DNA of 64,000 bases from Rhodobacteraceae bacterium F11138 (GCA_016521575.1 JAEKDP010000008.1:1-64000); one strand, 5' to 3'; positions 36,357 to 46,358 are shown, counted from the first letter of the stretch. Numbers and translations are program-made. The notes: generated from the letters alone by a model not told the origin.

Positions 36357-37436
36357 ATGAGTGTCGTCACCTACTTCGTGGAAACGGCCGAAGGCTATCT
36401 CAATACCGCTGCCGAGACGCAATTCGGCGCGGTCGCAGCAACGGTGGGCACGTTGCTGGTTCTGGGCACAACACTGGTTGTCATTCTGGTTTTCATCAAC
36501 ATGATCTACCAGTATCGCGCCATGGACGGCCGAACTGCCTTTTGGCTGGCCGTGAAGGTCGGGCTGATAGGAGTCTTCGCGGCCAATTGGGTCCAGTTCA
36601 ATGCGCTTGCCTCAGCGATACTGAATGGGATCGACAGCATTGCCGGGGCCCTTGTGGCCTCTGTCGGCGGCGGATCACCAGGTCCGTCCGGTACCTTTGC
36701 AGAGGAATTCGACGAACTGATCGCAGCCCTCGGGGACTATCTGAACGCGGCGGGATCTGAGCTAAACTGGATGGCCGGTGCCTTGCTGGACACGCTCGGC
36801 GTGCTACTGCTCTCAATTTTGGGCGGGTTGGCAGCGTTCATTGTTGTGGCGTCACGGCTCATGATCGCTCTTCTAATCGGCATTGCGCCGGTCATGATCT
36901 TCCTGACCCTTTTCGAGGTGACCAAGGACTACTTCGCGCGCTGGCTTTCGGCACTCATATCCTTTGCGATGTATCCGATCGTCGTCGCTGGCGTGTTCGC
37001 GACGATCACGGGGGTTTCTCGGGCTCTTCTTGCCGAACTGGGCGACCCGGAGGGAGCCTCGAACATAGGGGCCCTTATCCCATTTTTCATGATGGTGCTG
37101 ATGGCAAAAGGCTTCATCATTGCAACGCCCTTTTTGGTTCGGGCAATTTCCGGCAACATCATGATGCCGGCACTTTCGGCAGGGTTCGGGGGGAGCTATG
37201 CGTTCGCCAGAGGGCTGGCAGGTAGCCAACAGGTTTACAACCGTTACGCCATCGGGGGTGCAACCGGGGCTGAATACGCAGCCCTTCGAGCGCGACAATT
37301 CTTCGGTGTGCAAGCGTTGCCAAGCCGGCCCAACACAGCGGGTGGGCCAACTGCATCTCCTGCCGGCGACGGGACCGGAACTGGCGCTCGGATGCTGGCA
37401 CAGCTTTCTAGGTTGGGGAGATTAGGCAGACGGTAA
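36357..37436 (+). CDS. virB6: VirB6/TrbL-type polytopic channel protein
   Basis: The 359-residue protein has about six hydrophobic segments, among them FGAVAATVGTLLVLGTTLVV and LLLSILGGLAAFIVVASRLM. The VirB6-type loop GIAPVMIFLTLFEVTKDYFARW is present, and the tail is Ala/Gly/Pro-rich. It forms the inner-membrane part of the DNA path. As the last gene of the plus-strand T4SS run, it borders the defense-like cargo. Confidence 0.9.
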   Translation: MSVVTYFVETAEGYLNTAAETQFGAVAATVGTLLVLGTTLVVILVFINMIYQYRAMDGRTAFWLAVKVGLIGVFAANWVQFNALASAILNGIDSIAGALVASVGGGSPGPSGTFAEEFDELIAALGDYLNAAGSELNWMAGALLDTLGVLLLSILGGLAAFIVVASRLMIALLIGIAPVMIFLTLFEVTKDYFARWLSALISFAMYPIVVAGVFATITGVSRALLAELGDPEGASNIGALIPFFMMVLMAKGFIIATPFLVRAISGNIMMPALSAGFGGSYAFARGLAGSQQVYNRYAIGGATGAEYAALRARQFFGVQALPSRPNTAGGPTASPAGDGTGTGARMLAQLSRLGRLGRR

Positions 37437-37623
37437 GGATTGTCTAGTCTACCGACTTGTTTCACGCACCCAACCGTCTTGATCGAGAGCATGCTAATCC
37501 TTCGCAACAAGCGTTCTATGACGAAACGGAAGCAAATTCTGCTTTCAAGGTGGCGCGTTATTCAGAACCACCGTAACCTGCCAGCAATTGTTCCAGAACG
37601 ATTGAGAGGGCAGCGAGCAGGCC

Positions 37624-39276
37624 ATGTCATCCGATACAGACATTGATTTGGATTCGCCGGGCCTTGCATTTTCCAAACTTCTAATGCTTGCGAAGCCCGG
37701 GAGGGTAAAGGCGCTTCTTCCTGACGAAATGCTCGACATTCTGGATGGGTTAGAACCGGGTTTCAGCACTTCTGAGAAATTGACTGCGTTGGCAGTGAAC
37801 ATGCTGGATCCTACCGAGACGCTGCAGAACGATACGTTGCGGGACTCCGTGATTTCTCTGATGCCGCTGAAGAAGGCGCGCGAGCTTTGCACAAAACTCG
37901 GGACTCCAGCCGGGCGAAACCCTTTCGATGATGCACTGAAGCTCGCGTCGGACGAAGAGAACTTCCCAGCATTGCTTTCCTTTTTTGGGGTCATCGATGA
38001 CCCGACTGCCCCAGGGGCGCAGCTACCAGGAAATGATCGCTCGCCCGTCGGCTATGGGCTCTTTGAGCATCAGCGAGTGGCGGCAAGGCGCACTGAACGG
38101 ATGCTCTTCGAGGGCCCCCACCGTGGTGTCCTGCACATGCCAACAGGCGCGGGAAAAACACGTACCGCAATGCACCTTGTCGCATCCCACCTGAGCGCCA
38201 GTGAGCCGACACTGGTCGTATGGCTCGCCCAGAACATAGAGCTTCTCGATCAAGCCGCAGATGAGTTTCAGAAGTCGTGGCGCTTCCTTGGCAACAGGGA
38301 TGTCGGGCTTTGGCGGCTTTGGGGAAACAAGCGTGTCGATCTTGCCAACGCCAAGGACGGGCTAGTTGTCGCTGGCTTAGGTAAAATGTCAGCATTGGAA
38401 AAGAACTCGGTGAGTGAATTGCTCACTTTGGCTGACCGAGTATCTTTGGTCATCATCGACGAGGCACACCAAGCGATCGCTCCAACATATCGCTCTGTAC
38501 TTGACGCCCTAGCAACAAAACGGGCGACGACGCGTCTCCTTGGCCTTACGGCCACTCCCGGACGAACCTGGGATGATTTGAGCAAAGACGAAGAGCTCTC
38601 CGAATTCTTCGGTCGTGAAAAGGTAATGTTGGAAATCGAAGGCCACCCCGACCCAGTCACATATCTGATGGAAGAAGGCTATCTTGCCCGTCCGCACTTC
38701 CGGACTCTGAATGTGCAGGCCGGACTCGACTTGTCACAAGAGGACATGAAGGGCCTGTCACAGGCGATTGATGTGCCGGGGGACGTTCTGGAGCGACTAG
38801 GTCAAAGCACACAAAGAAACCTCAGGATAATTTCAGAGTGCGAGCATCTCGTGTCATCCCATCGCCGCGTCATTGTCTTTGCCCCATCGGTTGCCAACGC
38901 TAGGATGCTGGCAGCCATCATGGTCGCACGCGGCACTGAAGCACTTGTCGTCACCGGAGAATCCGCTCCGGCGGCTCGCGAACGGGCAATTCGACGCTTC
39001 AAGAGCCAAGCGCCAGAACCTATTGTGATGTTCAACTATGGCGTTCTGACAACTGGATTCGATGCACCGCAAACGAGCGCGGCCATCATTGCCCGCCCTA
39101 CCAAATCCTTGGTTCTCTATAGCCAAATGGTGGGCCGGGCTACGCGAGGTGTAAGAGCTGGGGGAAATGAAACCTCAGAGATTGTCACGGTGACGGATAC
39201 TGAAATGCACGGCTTCGGAGATGTAGCTGACGCTTTCTGCAATTGGGAAGATGTTTGGAATGAACGAAATTGTTAG
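37624..39276 (+). CDS. DEAH-box superfamily 2 helicase
   Basis: The 550-residue helicase has motif I MPTGAGKT (172-179), motif II DEAH (279-282), motif III TATPGR (about 309-314) and motif VI QMVGRATRG (about 501-509). The GLFEHQRVAA Q-region and an uncharacterised helical N-terminal domain of about 140 residues precede them. No nuclease domain is visible. It starts the three-gene plus operon and overlaps the GHKL ATPase gene. SF2 helicases coupled to a MORC-like ATPase are known from mobile restriction-type operons, where they are thought to scan or remodel target DNA. The 187 bases before it follow virB6 and should hold the operon promoter. An anti-phage role is inferred from context. Confidence 0.9.
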   Translation: MSSDTDIDLDSPGLAFSKLLMLAKPGRVKALLPDEMLDILDGLEPGFSTSEKLTALAVNMLDPTETLQNDTLRDSVISLMPLKKARELCTKLGTPAGRNPFDDALKLASDEENFPALLSFFGVIDDPTAPGAQLPGNDRSPVGYGLFEHQRVAARRTERMLFEGPHRGVLHMPTGAGKTRTAMHLVASHLSASEPTLVVWLAQNIELLDQAADEFQKSWRFLGNRDVGLWRLWGNKRVDLANAKDGLVVAGLGKMSALEKNSVSELLTLADRVSLVIIDEAHQAIAPTYRSVLDALATKRATTRLLGLTATPGRTWDDLSKDEELSEFFGREKVMLEIEGHPDPVTYLMEEGYLARPHFRTLNVQAGLDLSQEDMKGLSQAIDVPGDVLERLGQSTQRNLRIISECEHLVSSHRRVIVFAPSVANARMLAAIMVARGTEALVVTGESAPAARERAIRRFKSQAPEPIVMFNYGVLTTGFDAPQTSAAIIARPTKSLVLYSQMVGRATRGVRAGGNETSEIVTVTDTEMHGFGDVADAFCNWEDVWNERNC

Positions 39277-41092
39277 CGACGGGGCCACTGAATCCGGGTT
39301 CATTATTCCACCGGAACTCGCCGTAAAAGCGATGCGCGATAGTGGGTATCGAAATACCGCATACGCTCTCGCAGAGCTGATCGACAACTCAATTCAGGCT
39401 GACGCCAGTGAAGTTGAGCTCATCTGTGTCGAGAAGTACGAACAGGTAAATTCTCAGCAGCGCCTTCGCCTGCAGGAGATCGGCACGATCGACAACGGCA
39501 AGGGCATGTCCGCACGAACATTGGCCATCGCACTGCAGTTTGGAAACGGCACTCACCTGGATGATCGAGCTGGCATTGGACGGTTCGGCATGGGACTTCC
39601 AAACTCGTCAATTTCGCAATGTCGCCGTTTGGATGTCTGGACTTGGACGAACGGGCCGGACAATGCCATTCATTCCTATCTGGATGTCGCTGACATTCAA
39701 AGCGGTGTGAAAGATCGGGTGCCGCCGCCAACTCCTTCAGCCCTTCCCACCAAATGGCGCGAACGGTCCGAAATCTTGGGGACCTCCGGTACACTCGTGG
39801 TCTGGTCGCGATTTGAAGAGTATCGACTTACATGGCGAGGCGCTGAGGCGACCCTGCGAAATACCGAGGCGATCATCGGCCGGATGTATCGCAAGTTCAT
39901 TAACGATGGCCGTGTCGCCATTCATCTCGTACGGGTGGAAGAGGGTGGGAACACCGGCCGAAGGTTGGCGGTTGTCAATGATCCCCTCTACCTTATGCCA
40001 AACTCCTCGACTCCCGAACCTTTTGACAAAGTTCCAATGTTTCAACGTTGGGGCGAGAACGACGAAGAGTTCACAATCGATTTTGGAGGCAAGCAGCATA
40101 AAGTTTTCGTCAGGTTCAGTTGGGCCAAGCCGGAAACCGTGCCAGATGACGGGCTGAATCGCGGCGCAAAGCCGTACGGCAAACATGCAATGAAGAACCT
40201 CGGCCTTTCGATCGTTCGAGAAGGTCGTGAACTCGATTTGGATACATCTTGGACCAACAGCTATGATCCCACCGAACGATGGTGGGGAGCTGAGGTCGAA
40301 TTCCCTGCCACGCTCGACGAAATCTTCGGCGTAACGAACAACAAGCAAAGTGCGACGATCTTTTCGCAGCTGGCCCAATATGATTGGAAGGCCGACGCGG
40401 AGGAAAATGAAAGCCGCTCCTCTTTCATCGAAAGGGCGAGTAGCGAAGGTGACCCGCGGGCGCTGCTAATCCCAATCGTCGAGCACATCCGGGAACAGAT
40501 TACCCAACTGAGGAAAAGAACAGAGCAGCAGACCAAAGGAACGCGAAGTACGGGTGGTCGCAAGCGTCATGAAGAGCCAGGCGTGGAAGACACCGTCACT
40601 TCGAAGTTCCGCCAACGTGCGGACGAAGGACATGAGACGCCGGAGGACACGGAGGATTTCGAAGCCGAAGACCGGGACGCCTATGAAGACGATTTGAAGG
40701 ACGACAAGCACTATCCCGACGACGTCGCCAAAGCCATTGCTGACGCCATCCTTACCAGAAAGCGCAAGGTCGCTTTTCTAGAGAAAGCCATGGAAGGCTA
40801 TGCGTTCTTCAACGTGGAGAGCGTCCAAGGCGGTGTCACCAACGTGGTCTTCAATTCTAACCACCCCTTCTACGAAAACTTGGTAAAGGCGCTGAACCCG
40901 GACACCGAAGAAGACACCGAGAAGGAGCTGCTCGACCGGGTACACACCGCTTCAGACACACTGCGCATCGTGTTTTCGGCTTGGGCTCGCTACGAAATGG
41001 AAGAAGTCAGGCATAAGCAACGTCTCTCGGATATGCGTCAAGAGTGGGGCAAGATGACCCGGTTCTTCCTCGACGATGGCGAGGATGATTGA
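39260..41092 (+). CDS. MORC/MutL-like GHKL ATPase
   Basis: The 610-residue protein has an N-terminal GHKL ATPase. From the alternative ATG 39251, the N-box ELIDNSIQA is at 42-50, the G1 box DNGKGM at 81-86 and the glycine lid GIGRFGMG at 108-115. An S5-like middle domain and a long charged C-terminal part follow, with a very acidic linker (DTEDFEAEDRDAYEDDLKDD). This order matches prokaryotic MORC-type ATPases, which close like clamps on DNA. ATG 39260 or 39251 both lie inside the end of the helicase gene. The stop shares a base with the PLD gene start. There is no kinase His box, so this is an ATP-driven clamp and not a sensor kinase. Confidence 0.87.
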   Translation: MNEIVSDGATESGFIIPPELAVKAMRDSGYRNTAYALAELIDNSIQADASEVELICVEKYEQVNSQQRLRLQEIGTIDNGKGMSARTLAIALQFGNGTHLDDRAGIGRFGMGLPNSSISQCRRLDVWTWTNGPDNAIHSYLDVADIQSGVKDRVPPPTPSALPTKWRERSEILGTSGTLVVWSRFEEYRLTWRGAEATLRNTEAIIGRMYRKFINDGRVAIHLVRVEEGGNTGRRLAVVNDPLYLMPNSSTPEPFDKVPMFQRWGENDEEFTIDFGGKQHKVFVRFSWAKPETVPDDGLNRGAKPYGKHAMKNLGLSIVREGRELDLDTSWTNSYDPTERWWGAEVEFPATLDEIFGVTNNKQSATIFSQLAQYDWKADAEENESRSSFIERASSEGDPRALLIPIVEHIREQITQLRKRTEQQTKGTRSTGGRKRHEEPGVEDTVTSKFRQRADEGHETPEDTEDFEAEDRDAYEDDLKDDKHYPDDVAKAIADAILTRKRKVAFLEKAMEGYAFFNVESVQGGVTNVVFNSNHPFYENLVKALNPDTEEDTEKELLDRVHTASDTLRIVFSAWARYEMEEVRHKQRLSDMRQEWGKMTRFFLDDGEDD

Positions 41093-42033
41093 TGACGGAT
41101 GAAATGCTCGGCAACCAGCTGCTGAAACTGGTGTCATCGGCGAAAGAGCGAGTCATCCTCGTTGCACCCTTTATCAAGGTTGATGCGATCCAGCGCGTTT
41201 TCGACGCCATCCCAGTTTCTGGAGGAGCGCATATTGATTGCGTGACGCGTTGGCGGCCTGAAGACATCGTGGATGGTGTCTGTGATTTGGAGATCTTCGA
41301 GGTCATCGCCGATCGCGCTAACGCCCAACTTTGGAAGCATCCAAACCTGCATGCCAAGTTCTTCAGGGCCGACCAGTCCTGTCTCATCGGGTCCGCAAAT
41401 CTAACCGGGCGGGCACTTGGTTGGCGCCTCCCGACCAACCTCGAACTCCTTGTTGAACTAGATACTAATCTGCTTGGGCTCCAAGCGTGGGAGACATCGT
41501 TGATGAACAGCTGCGTCCCAGTGACAGCCAAACTGCGTGATCAGATCGCGCAACAAGCCGCAGACATAGCGGCCCAGCGTCCAAAGATAACCTCGATCGA
41601 TGTTGAGCACGACGATGATCCGAGTTTTCGATGGGTACCCCTCTGCCCGGCGCCAGAAAGGCTATTCAAGGTATATACCGGCGAACTTGACGAGGCCAAA
41701 ATGGTCCGGTCGGCTTTCGAATTCGCGCAACGCGATTTGAGAGCACTAGGCCCTCCCAAAGGCTACTCGGAGGAACAGTTCCTGGAATACGTTGCAGTTC
41801 GGCTCCAGAATCTGGAAGTTGTCCAGAAAGTAGTCTCTGCCAGCAGTTCAGGGGTTTCGGATACTCAGGCGGCCAAGTTGATAGAAGAGTATATCGATGA
41901 GTCACCAATGATCAGTCCGCCTGACGCCTGGAGAATTCTCAAGCAATGGATGATGCACTTCTTTCCGGAGCAATATCGAATAGAGGTAGGCCAAGAAATT
42001 CTGATTAAGGGCCGCACGATTTCTTCCGGGTAG
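41092..42033 (+). CDS. single-HKD phospholipase D-like nuclease
   Basis: The 313-residue protein has one HKD motif: His87 and Lys89 in NLHAKFFRAD with the Asp at 94, then SCLIGSANLTGRAL. One motif per chain means it should act as a dimer, as in Nuc and BfiI-type nucleases. The C-terminal half is helical and unassigned. ATG 41092 shares a base with the preceding stop (TGATG). It is the only obvious nuclease candidate of the island, so I infer it is the cutting effector; a lipase role is less likely. It converges with the minus operon 17 nt away, without a visible terminator. Confidence 0.85.
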   Translation: MTDEMLGNQLLKLVSSAKERVILVAPFIKVDAIQRVFDAIPVSGGAHIDCVTRWRPEDIVDGVCDLEIFEVIADRANAQLWKHPNLHAKFFRADQSCLIGSANLTGRALGWRLPTNLELLVELDTNLLGLQAWETSLMNSCVPVTAKLRDQIAQQAADIAAQRPKITSIDVEHDDDPSFRWVPLCPAPERLFKVYTGELDEAKMVRSAFEFAQRDLRALGPPKGYSEEQFLEYVAVRLQNLEVVQKVVSASSSGVSDTQAAKLIEEYIDESPMISPPDAWRILKQWMMHFFPEQYRIEVGQEILIKGRTISSG

Positions 42034-42050
42034 AGATGGAGTCCGGTACA

Positions 42051-43943
42051 CTAACCATTCGCTGGTGTCTCATCCAGCGCGAACAACAGACCGGCCCCCT
42101 GACGTTGGCCGATATCGGGCAAGGCATCTTCGACTGATACATTTATGATGATTCTCCCAATCTCTACGCCGTCCCCATCACCAGGGACTTTGCAAGGTTT
42201 TGGCTTAACATCCGACTTGTAATCGACTCCAGTTGTGAACAGAGCGTCCAACGCGCTCGGAGCCAAGGTGGACTCGAGTTTCGCTCTGCTTGTTTCGTAG
42301 ACATCCGCGATTGCCGCCCGGACCTCTTTCATGAAGTTAAACCTGTGCGCGGCGTCGAAGGCTAGTCGATTAGAACTTTCGCCCACCAAGACTCCATCGA
42401 GGTTCGTCGCCAACGGGACAAGTTCGCGATGGCTGTTTGTGAAATACACCACACACCGAACCGGGAACATCGATGGCATAGTTTTCAATTCTCCGACCCG
42501 ACCTAGGTCACTGAGCAACTTTTGCTGTAGAGAAATTGCTGTTTGCTCCTTCAACCTGGCCGGGACAAAGCATGGTCCTTCGGCCGATAGAAGTGAGGAG
42601 AGTGCGTCATTCCCGATCGTCTCAACATGCTTCAGGTCCCATTTAACAATACCCCGCAGTTCCGCATTCAGATCCAAGACGGGTGTATGGACCCCATTGG
42701 CCACAGCTTTGAAGTTGAGTGCCCCGTGATCATAAAAGATACCAGCGAGTAGCAAGACGCGCTTAGCCTTCGGTGGATCGCGCACGAGGTCGCATAAGGG
42801 TGTCAATACGAGGAAAACACGACGCTCATCGCCCTCGAAAATTGTGCCGCTCCGAACATCGGGCCCGTCTTCTTCCGGTGAGATTGCAATAATGTCGCCC
42901 AAAGAAACTGGAAAGCCGCTGCTCGGATCAAGTTGCCTTCGTTTTTCGTTGACAAACAGAGTCTTACGGACAACTTCCAATGTGTTCTTATTTCCCGTGA
43001 TTGAGTTCGGCGGAAAGGACGTTGCCTCAAGTGCGTTGAGTGCGATCGCCGCGTCGATAACGCCCTGCTCTGCCTCCAGCTCATGTGCGAGCACTGCATC
43101 CATGATATCGACCATGTAGCCGCCCAATGGCACACCTTCTGAGGATAGCATTTGCTTTACGTGAGAAAGGTCTTCGAGATCGAGCTTACGAACTTCGTTT
43201 TGTGCGCGTTGAAGCGCTTGTGAGATGCCCGTCTCCCAGGATTTCAGGAACGACCACAGCTTCAGCGCATCTCCACGATGCTCGGCCAGTTCGAAGACAA
43301 GCTGCTCGAGGTGCCCATCTTCTTCGATTTCCGACTTTTTGATGGTCCGGAAGCCAGACGCCAGTAGCCCCGTCTTGTCGCGAAACTCGTGGCGTAGGTC
43401 ATGAAGGCTGTTGTGTGCAGAAGTCAGGATCACAATGGGCGGGTTATCGGATCGCTCGCGCAAGACTTCTTTCAAACCACTTATTGATCGGTTTTTGTCC
43501 CCCTCCGCTTGTTCAGATCCAAGAAACAAATCAACAATAATGAGATCGGCGTCTTTAGCGGCCCCAATAAAATCTCTACCAACTTCGCTTACTTTTAGAC
43601 CAATGCCATTAAGCCTAGCGGTCGCAGCGCCGATAAATTTCCGAACTTGCTGCTGATTTCCCAGGAATGCCTCAAACACCTTGCCGAGAGCGCTACCAGA
43701 AAATCCCCCCCGTCGTTCAAACATTAGCGTAACGAAGGTCTGGTCTTTGATTAGCGCTTCCGCATCGAGATCCTTGTGCTCGGGGTAGATCTCATCGAGC
43801 AGCTCTTTGTCCTCGGCTGTCAAATCAGCCCAGAAAACAGACCATTCATCATCCACATTGCCAAGGTCGGATACTAGGGGTGACGGATCTACACCGTCAT
43901 CGACAATTATCGCGGTAACAACGCCGTGCTGTTGGATATCCAT
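42051..43943 (-). CDS. receiver-domain protein paired with a GHKL kinase
   Basis: In this 630-residue protein, residues 10-225 form a response-regulator receiver with a large insertion. IIVDD (12-16) is the acid pocket, DLIIVDLFLG has the phospho-acceptor Asp138, VILTSA has the Thr/Ser switch (174-175) and TIKKSEI has the Lys (202-203). About 85 residues more than usual lie between the pocket and the acceptor. The other 400 residues have no recognisable output domain, DNA-binding motif or nuclease motif. Its start overlaps the stop of the kinase-like gene by one base (TAATG). It is a likely phospho-target of that protein and a possible switch for the island. Confidence 0.75.
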   Translation of the reverse strand: MDIQQHGVVTAIIVDDGVDPSPLVSDLGNVDDEWSVFWADLTAEDKELLDEIYPEHKDLDAEALIKDQTFVTLMFERRGGFSGSALGKVFEAFLGNQQQVRKFIGAATARLNGIGLKVSEVGRDFIGAAKDADLIIVDLFLGSEQAEGDKNRSISGLKEVLRERSDNPPIVILTSAHNSLHDLRHEFRDKTGLLASGFRTIKKSEIEEDGHLEQLVFELAEHRGDALKLWSFLKSWETGISQALQRAQNEVRKLDLEDLSHVKQMLSSEGVPLGGYMVDIMDAVLAHELEAEQGVIDAAIALNALEATSFPPNSITGNKNTLEVVRKTLFVNEKRRQLDPSSGFPVSLGDIIAISPEEDGPDVRSGTIFEGDERRVFLVLTPLCDLVRDPPKAKRVLLLAGIFYDHGALNFKAVANGVHTPVLDLNAELRGIVKWDLKHVETIGNDALSSLLSAEGPCFVPARLKEQTAISLQQKLLSDLGRVGELKTMPSMFPVRCVVYFTNSHRELVPLATNLDGVLVGESSNRLAFDAAHRFNFMKEVRAAIADVYETSRAKLESTLAPSALDALFTTGVDYKSDVKPKPCKVPGDGDGVEIGRIIINVSVEDALPDIGQRQGAGLLFALDETPANG

Positions 43944-46291
43944 TAGGTATGTTCCGAAATGCAGTACTCAAATGTATTCAGTCGCCCGAAATCATTGATT
44001 GGCTCCTCTTGTAGCTCGAGTGATCCACCCGCTGCGATAGCGTTGGCTCTAGCGATGTATAGACCTAAGCCGCGTCGTTTCTTGCTCTCTTTCAAAGAAA
44101 AGAACATATCGAAGATGCGATCTTTATGTTCTGGGTCGATCCCCGGGCCATTGTCAGAAAATATAATTCTGGTCGGAGAGCCGACAATGCTGACACTGAT
44201 CTGAGGTTTGAACAGAGGGGACTTCTCTTTTTCAAGACTCAACCAGTAAACAGAATTTGCAAGTAAGTTCTCAAATATCTGTACAACGTAGCCTTTGACG
44301 GTCTTCGTCGTGAAGCGGTTTTTTGGTGGTTCATATTTGAGATGAATTCCGTGCCTATCGAACTGAGTCTGGTGATCCTCAAGGGTTTCACTGATGAGTT
44401 GGGTGAGTGAAAAGGTCTCAGGAGCTTGTCGTCCGCTTACACTCAATGGGTCCAGAATACGCAGTCTCTTGTGAATGCTCTTCATCGAAGCTGCCAACCC
44501 ATCCAAACCCGTTACGACTTCATCCGACGTTGCTGTGCTTCGAATTTCCCGAATGCGCTCCAAAGCATGCTCTGAGGTCCGTGCGAGTTCGTGAGCGACG
44601 ATTTCAACCAGTAGTCCTATGCCAGCCATATCTTGCATTAGCTTTGCATCGCCCTCGACTTCGGCGTTTCTTTCTCTCAAGATCTTCGCCAGCTCCGTTA
44701 ACTCAAGCAATGTTTGTTGTAGTTCTTCTATTGTTTCGCGTTCTTGGTTGGTCGTGACTGAACGCAAATTGCTGATTGCCTTCTGCGCTCTCGTCTCGAG
44801 CCTTGCGATCTCCGTCTTTGCTTCGACTGGTCTTGCACGTTTAGCTTTGTACTTGGTCTCCGCACGCCTCATTGCATTACGCAATTGGTCTTGAATAGAG
44901 AACTGAACAATCCTCAGCATCGCTTGCTGTTCCTGGGTCTCTCTCAGGCCTTCCCGATTAGTCTGATCTACGAGACCAGGATTCGCGCTTCGACTGATGT
45001 CGACTTGACCGACAAGCTGAATTTTATTGAGGAGGTATCCCCTGGCCATAAGGGCTTCACGATCGAGCCCGAGCCAGTCATCCTTCTCCTGCCCATACGG
45101 ATAGACCCGAAAGTCATCCCGATACATTCTGATCCCGGTCCATTGACGGTGTAGCTTCAGGATCTGCTCGCGATCCATTCCTCCCCCAGCCTTCACACGG
45201 CGCCTATTGTACCAATGCGCCTCGAAGGTGAATGGACCCAAGTCAGTCAGCGCATCTTCTGGAATCGCCTCGTCCCGGCCGCGTATCATTGCAAACAGAT
45301 CCTTCTCCCCGAACCTTAGCTCCTCTTCGACAATTGGGTGCTCAAAACCCAACTCTCTGAGTTTCAAGTTCAGGGTAAGCTGGGGTCCGCTTTTTCCGAC
45401 CGTATATGCCCCCCAAATGCTGGCGTGGGCGAGCTTGAGAAAGCTTTTTCCAAGCATAGGAACTGGGATGCGCTCACCATTCCATACCAATGCAATTCGT
45501 GGTCGATTTCTACTATCTGCAAGGGGATTGGTTAGAAAAGCAAAATCTGCAGCGGCCAACTGCTTGATCCGTCCTTCGTTCCAATCGGATGTTAGTTCTG
45601 AGATAATAAGAACAGTTCCAGAGTAGTCCGGCGAAGGTTTTGTTCCAGACGTACTTGCCTTGATATATATGTCTTCGATCATCTTATTGACGTCTTCAAA
45701 CGCCCGCCAATCGATCTGTAGATGATTGATTTTCCTGTCTTTCTTTCGCGCGGTTTCGATAGAGAGCGTTCCACCCAATCGCATTGCTGACAGCCGACCC
45801 AAGCCTTTCTCACCAAGAAAATCGGGCTTCTTCTGCCCTTCAGCAACGGACTTCTCGACTGCGATCTTTCGTGAGGGTGTGCCAATGACCAGGAATTTTT
45901 CTTCTAGATCAGTCGCCGACATCCCGGTCCCTGTATCAATGACGCGGATCGTGTTTAGCGAATAGACTTCTTTCAACGCTTTAGAAAGCTGATCATACGA
46001 GTCTGCGGCAGCAATCAGTTTCCGCGCTTGGTCATAAATCGTTGTGGCAGATGAGTTCAGCTCAGACAGACAACGCTCCTTGAGATTTTCCAGCGGCACT
46101 TCTTGCTCTTTCGAGCGATTGCGAAGCGAGCTGAAGCTTCGCAGACCAAGCACAACATTAAATCGTACCTCAACGCCATTCTCGGTTCGCGCGTCAAACC
46201 CGTTCTTGATAAGTTCATAAAACGCGATCACGTCCGAACTGATAAGTTCGGAGCCGAGTTCCAGAACTGTTCTTGCCGTTACTCTAAACAA
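43943..46291 (-). CDS. double-GHKL histidine-kinase-like protein
   Basis: The 782-residue protein has two ATPase modules of the GHKL fold. The N-terminal one is HSP90/MORC-like: FYELIKNGFDA at 24-34, DTGTGM at 119-124 and GEKGLGRL near 160-167. The C-terminal one is histidine-kinase-like: QIFENLLANS near 671, DNGPGI near 713 and RRGLGLYIARA near 740. A coiled region precedes it with a His-box-like VAHELART (His about 567). There is no membrane segment or sensor domain, so it is cytoplasmic. The HSP90-like half could sense DNA or a protein and control phosphorylation of the adjacent receiver protein. Kinase activity is inferred from motifs. The gene follows the PAPS reductase-like gene after 67 nt. 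Confidence 0.83.
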   Translation of the reverse strand: MFRVTARTVLELGSELISSDVIAFYELIKNGFDARTENGVEVRFNVVLGLRSFSSLRNRSKEQEVPLENLKERCLSELNSSATTIYDQARKLIAAADSYDQLSKALKEVYSLNTIRVIDTGTGMSATDLEEKFLVIGTPSRKIAVEKSVAEGQKKPDFLGEKGLGRLSAMRLGGTLSIETARKKDRKINHLQIDWRAFEDVNKMIEDIYIKASTSGTKPSPDYSGTVLIISELTSDWNEGRIKQLAAADFAFLTNPLADSRNRPRIALVWNGERIPVPMLGKSFLKLAHASIWGAYTVGKSGPQLTLNLKLRELGFEHPIVEEELRFGEKDLFAMIRGRDEAIPEDALTDLGPFTFEAHWYNRRRVKAGGGMDREQILKLHRQWTGIRMYRDDFRVYPYGQEKDDWLGLDREALMARGYLLNKIQLVGQVDISRSANPGLVDQTNREGLRETQEQQAMLRIVQFSIQDQLRNAMRRAETKYKAKRARPVEAKTEIARLETRAQKAISNLRSVTTNQERETIEELQQTLLELTELAKILRERNAEVEGDAKLMQDMAGIGLLVEIVAHELARTSEHALERIREIRSTATSDEVVTGLDGLAASMKSIHKRLRILDPLSVSGRQAPETFSLTQLISETLEDHQTQFDRHGIHLKYEPPKNRFTTKTVKGYVVQIFENLLANSVYWLSLEKEKSPLFKPQISVSIVGSPTRIIFSDNGPGIDPEHKDRIFDMFFSLKESKKRRGLGLYIARANAIAAGGSLELQEEPINDFGRLNTFEYCISEHT

Positions 46292-46358
46292 CTATTGCCT
46301 TTCTCGCCCCTTTGCCAAAGCACTGTGCTGTGGATCCATGTGCTAAAGAGCCTGGAGA

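Noticed and set aside
37624-42033. DISARM assignment (helicase plus PLD protein)
   Set aside because: There is no DUF1998 (DrmB) protein and no methyltransferase, and the middle gene is a MORC-type GHKL ATPase, so the set does not fit DISARM.
42033-42051. A bidirectional terminator between the convergent operons
   Set aside because: Only 17 bases separate the stops and they contain no stem-loop with a T-run.
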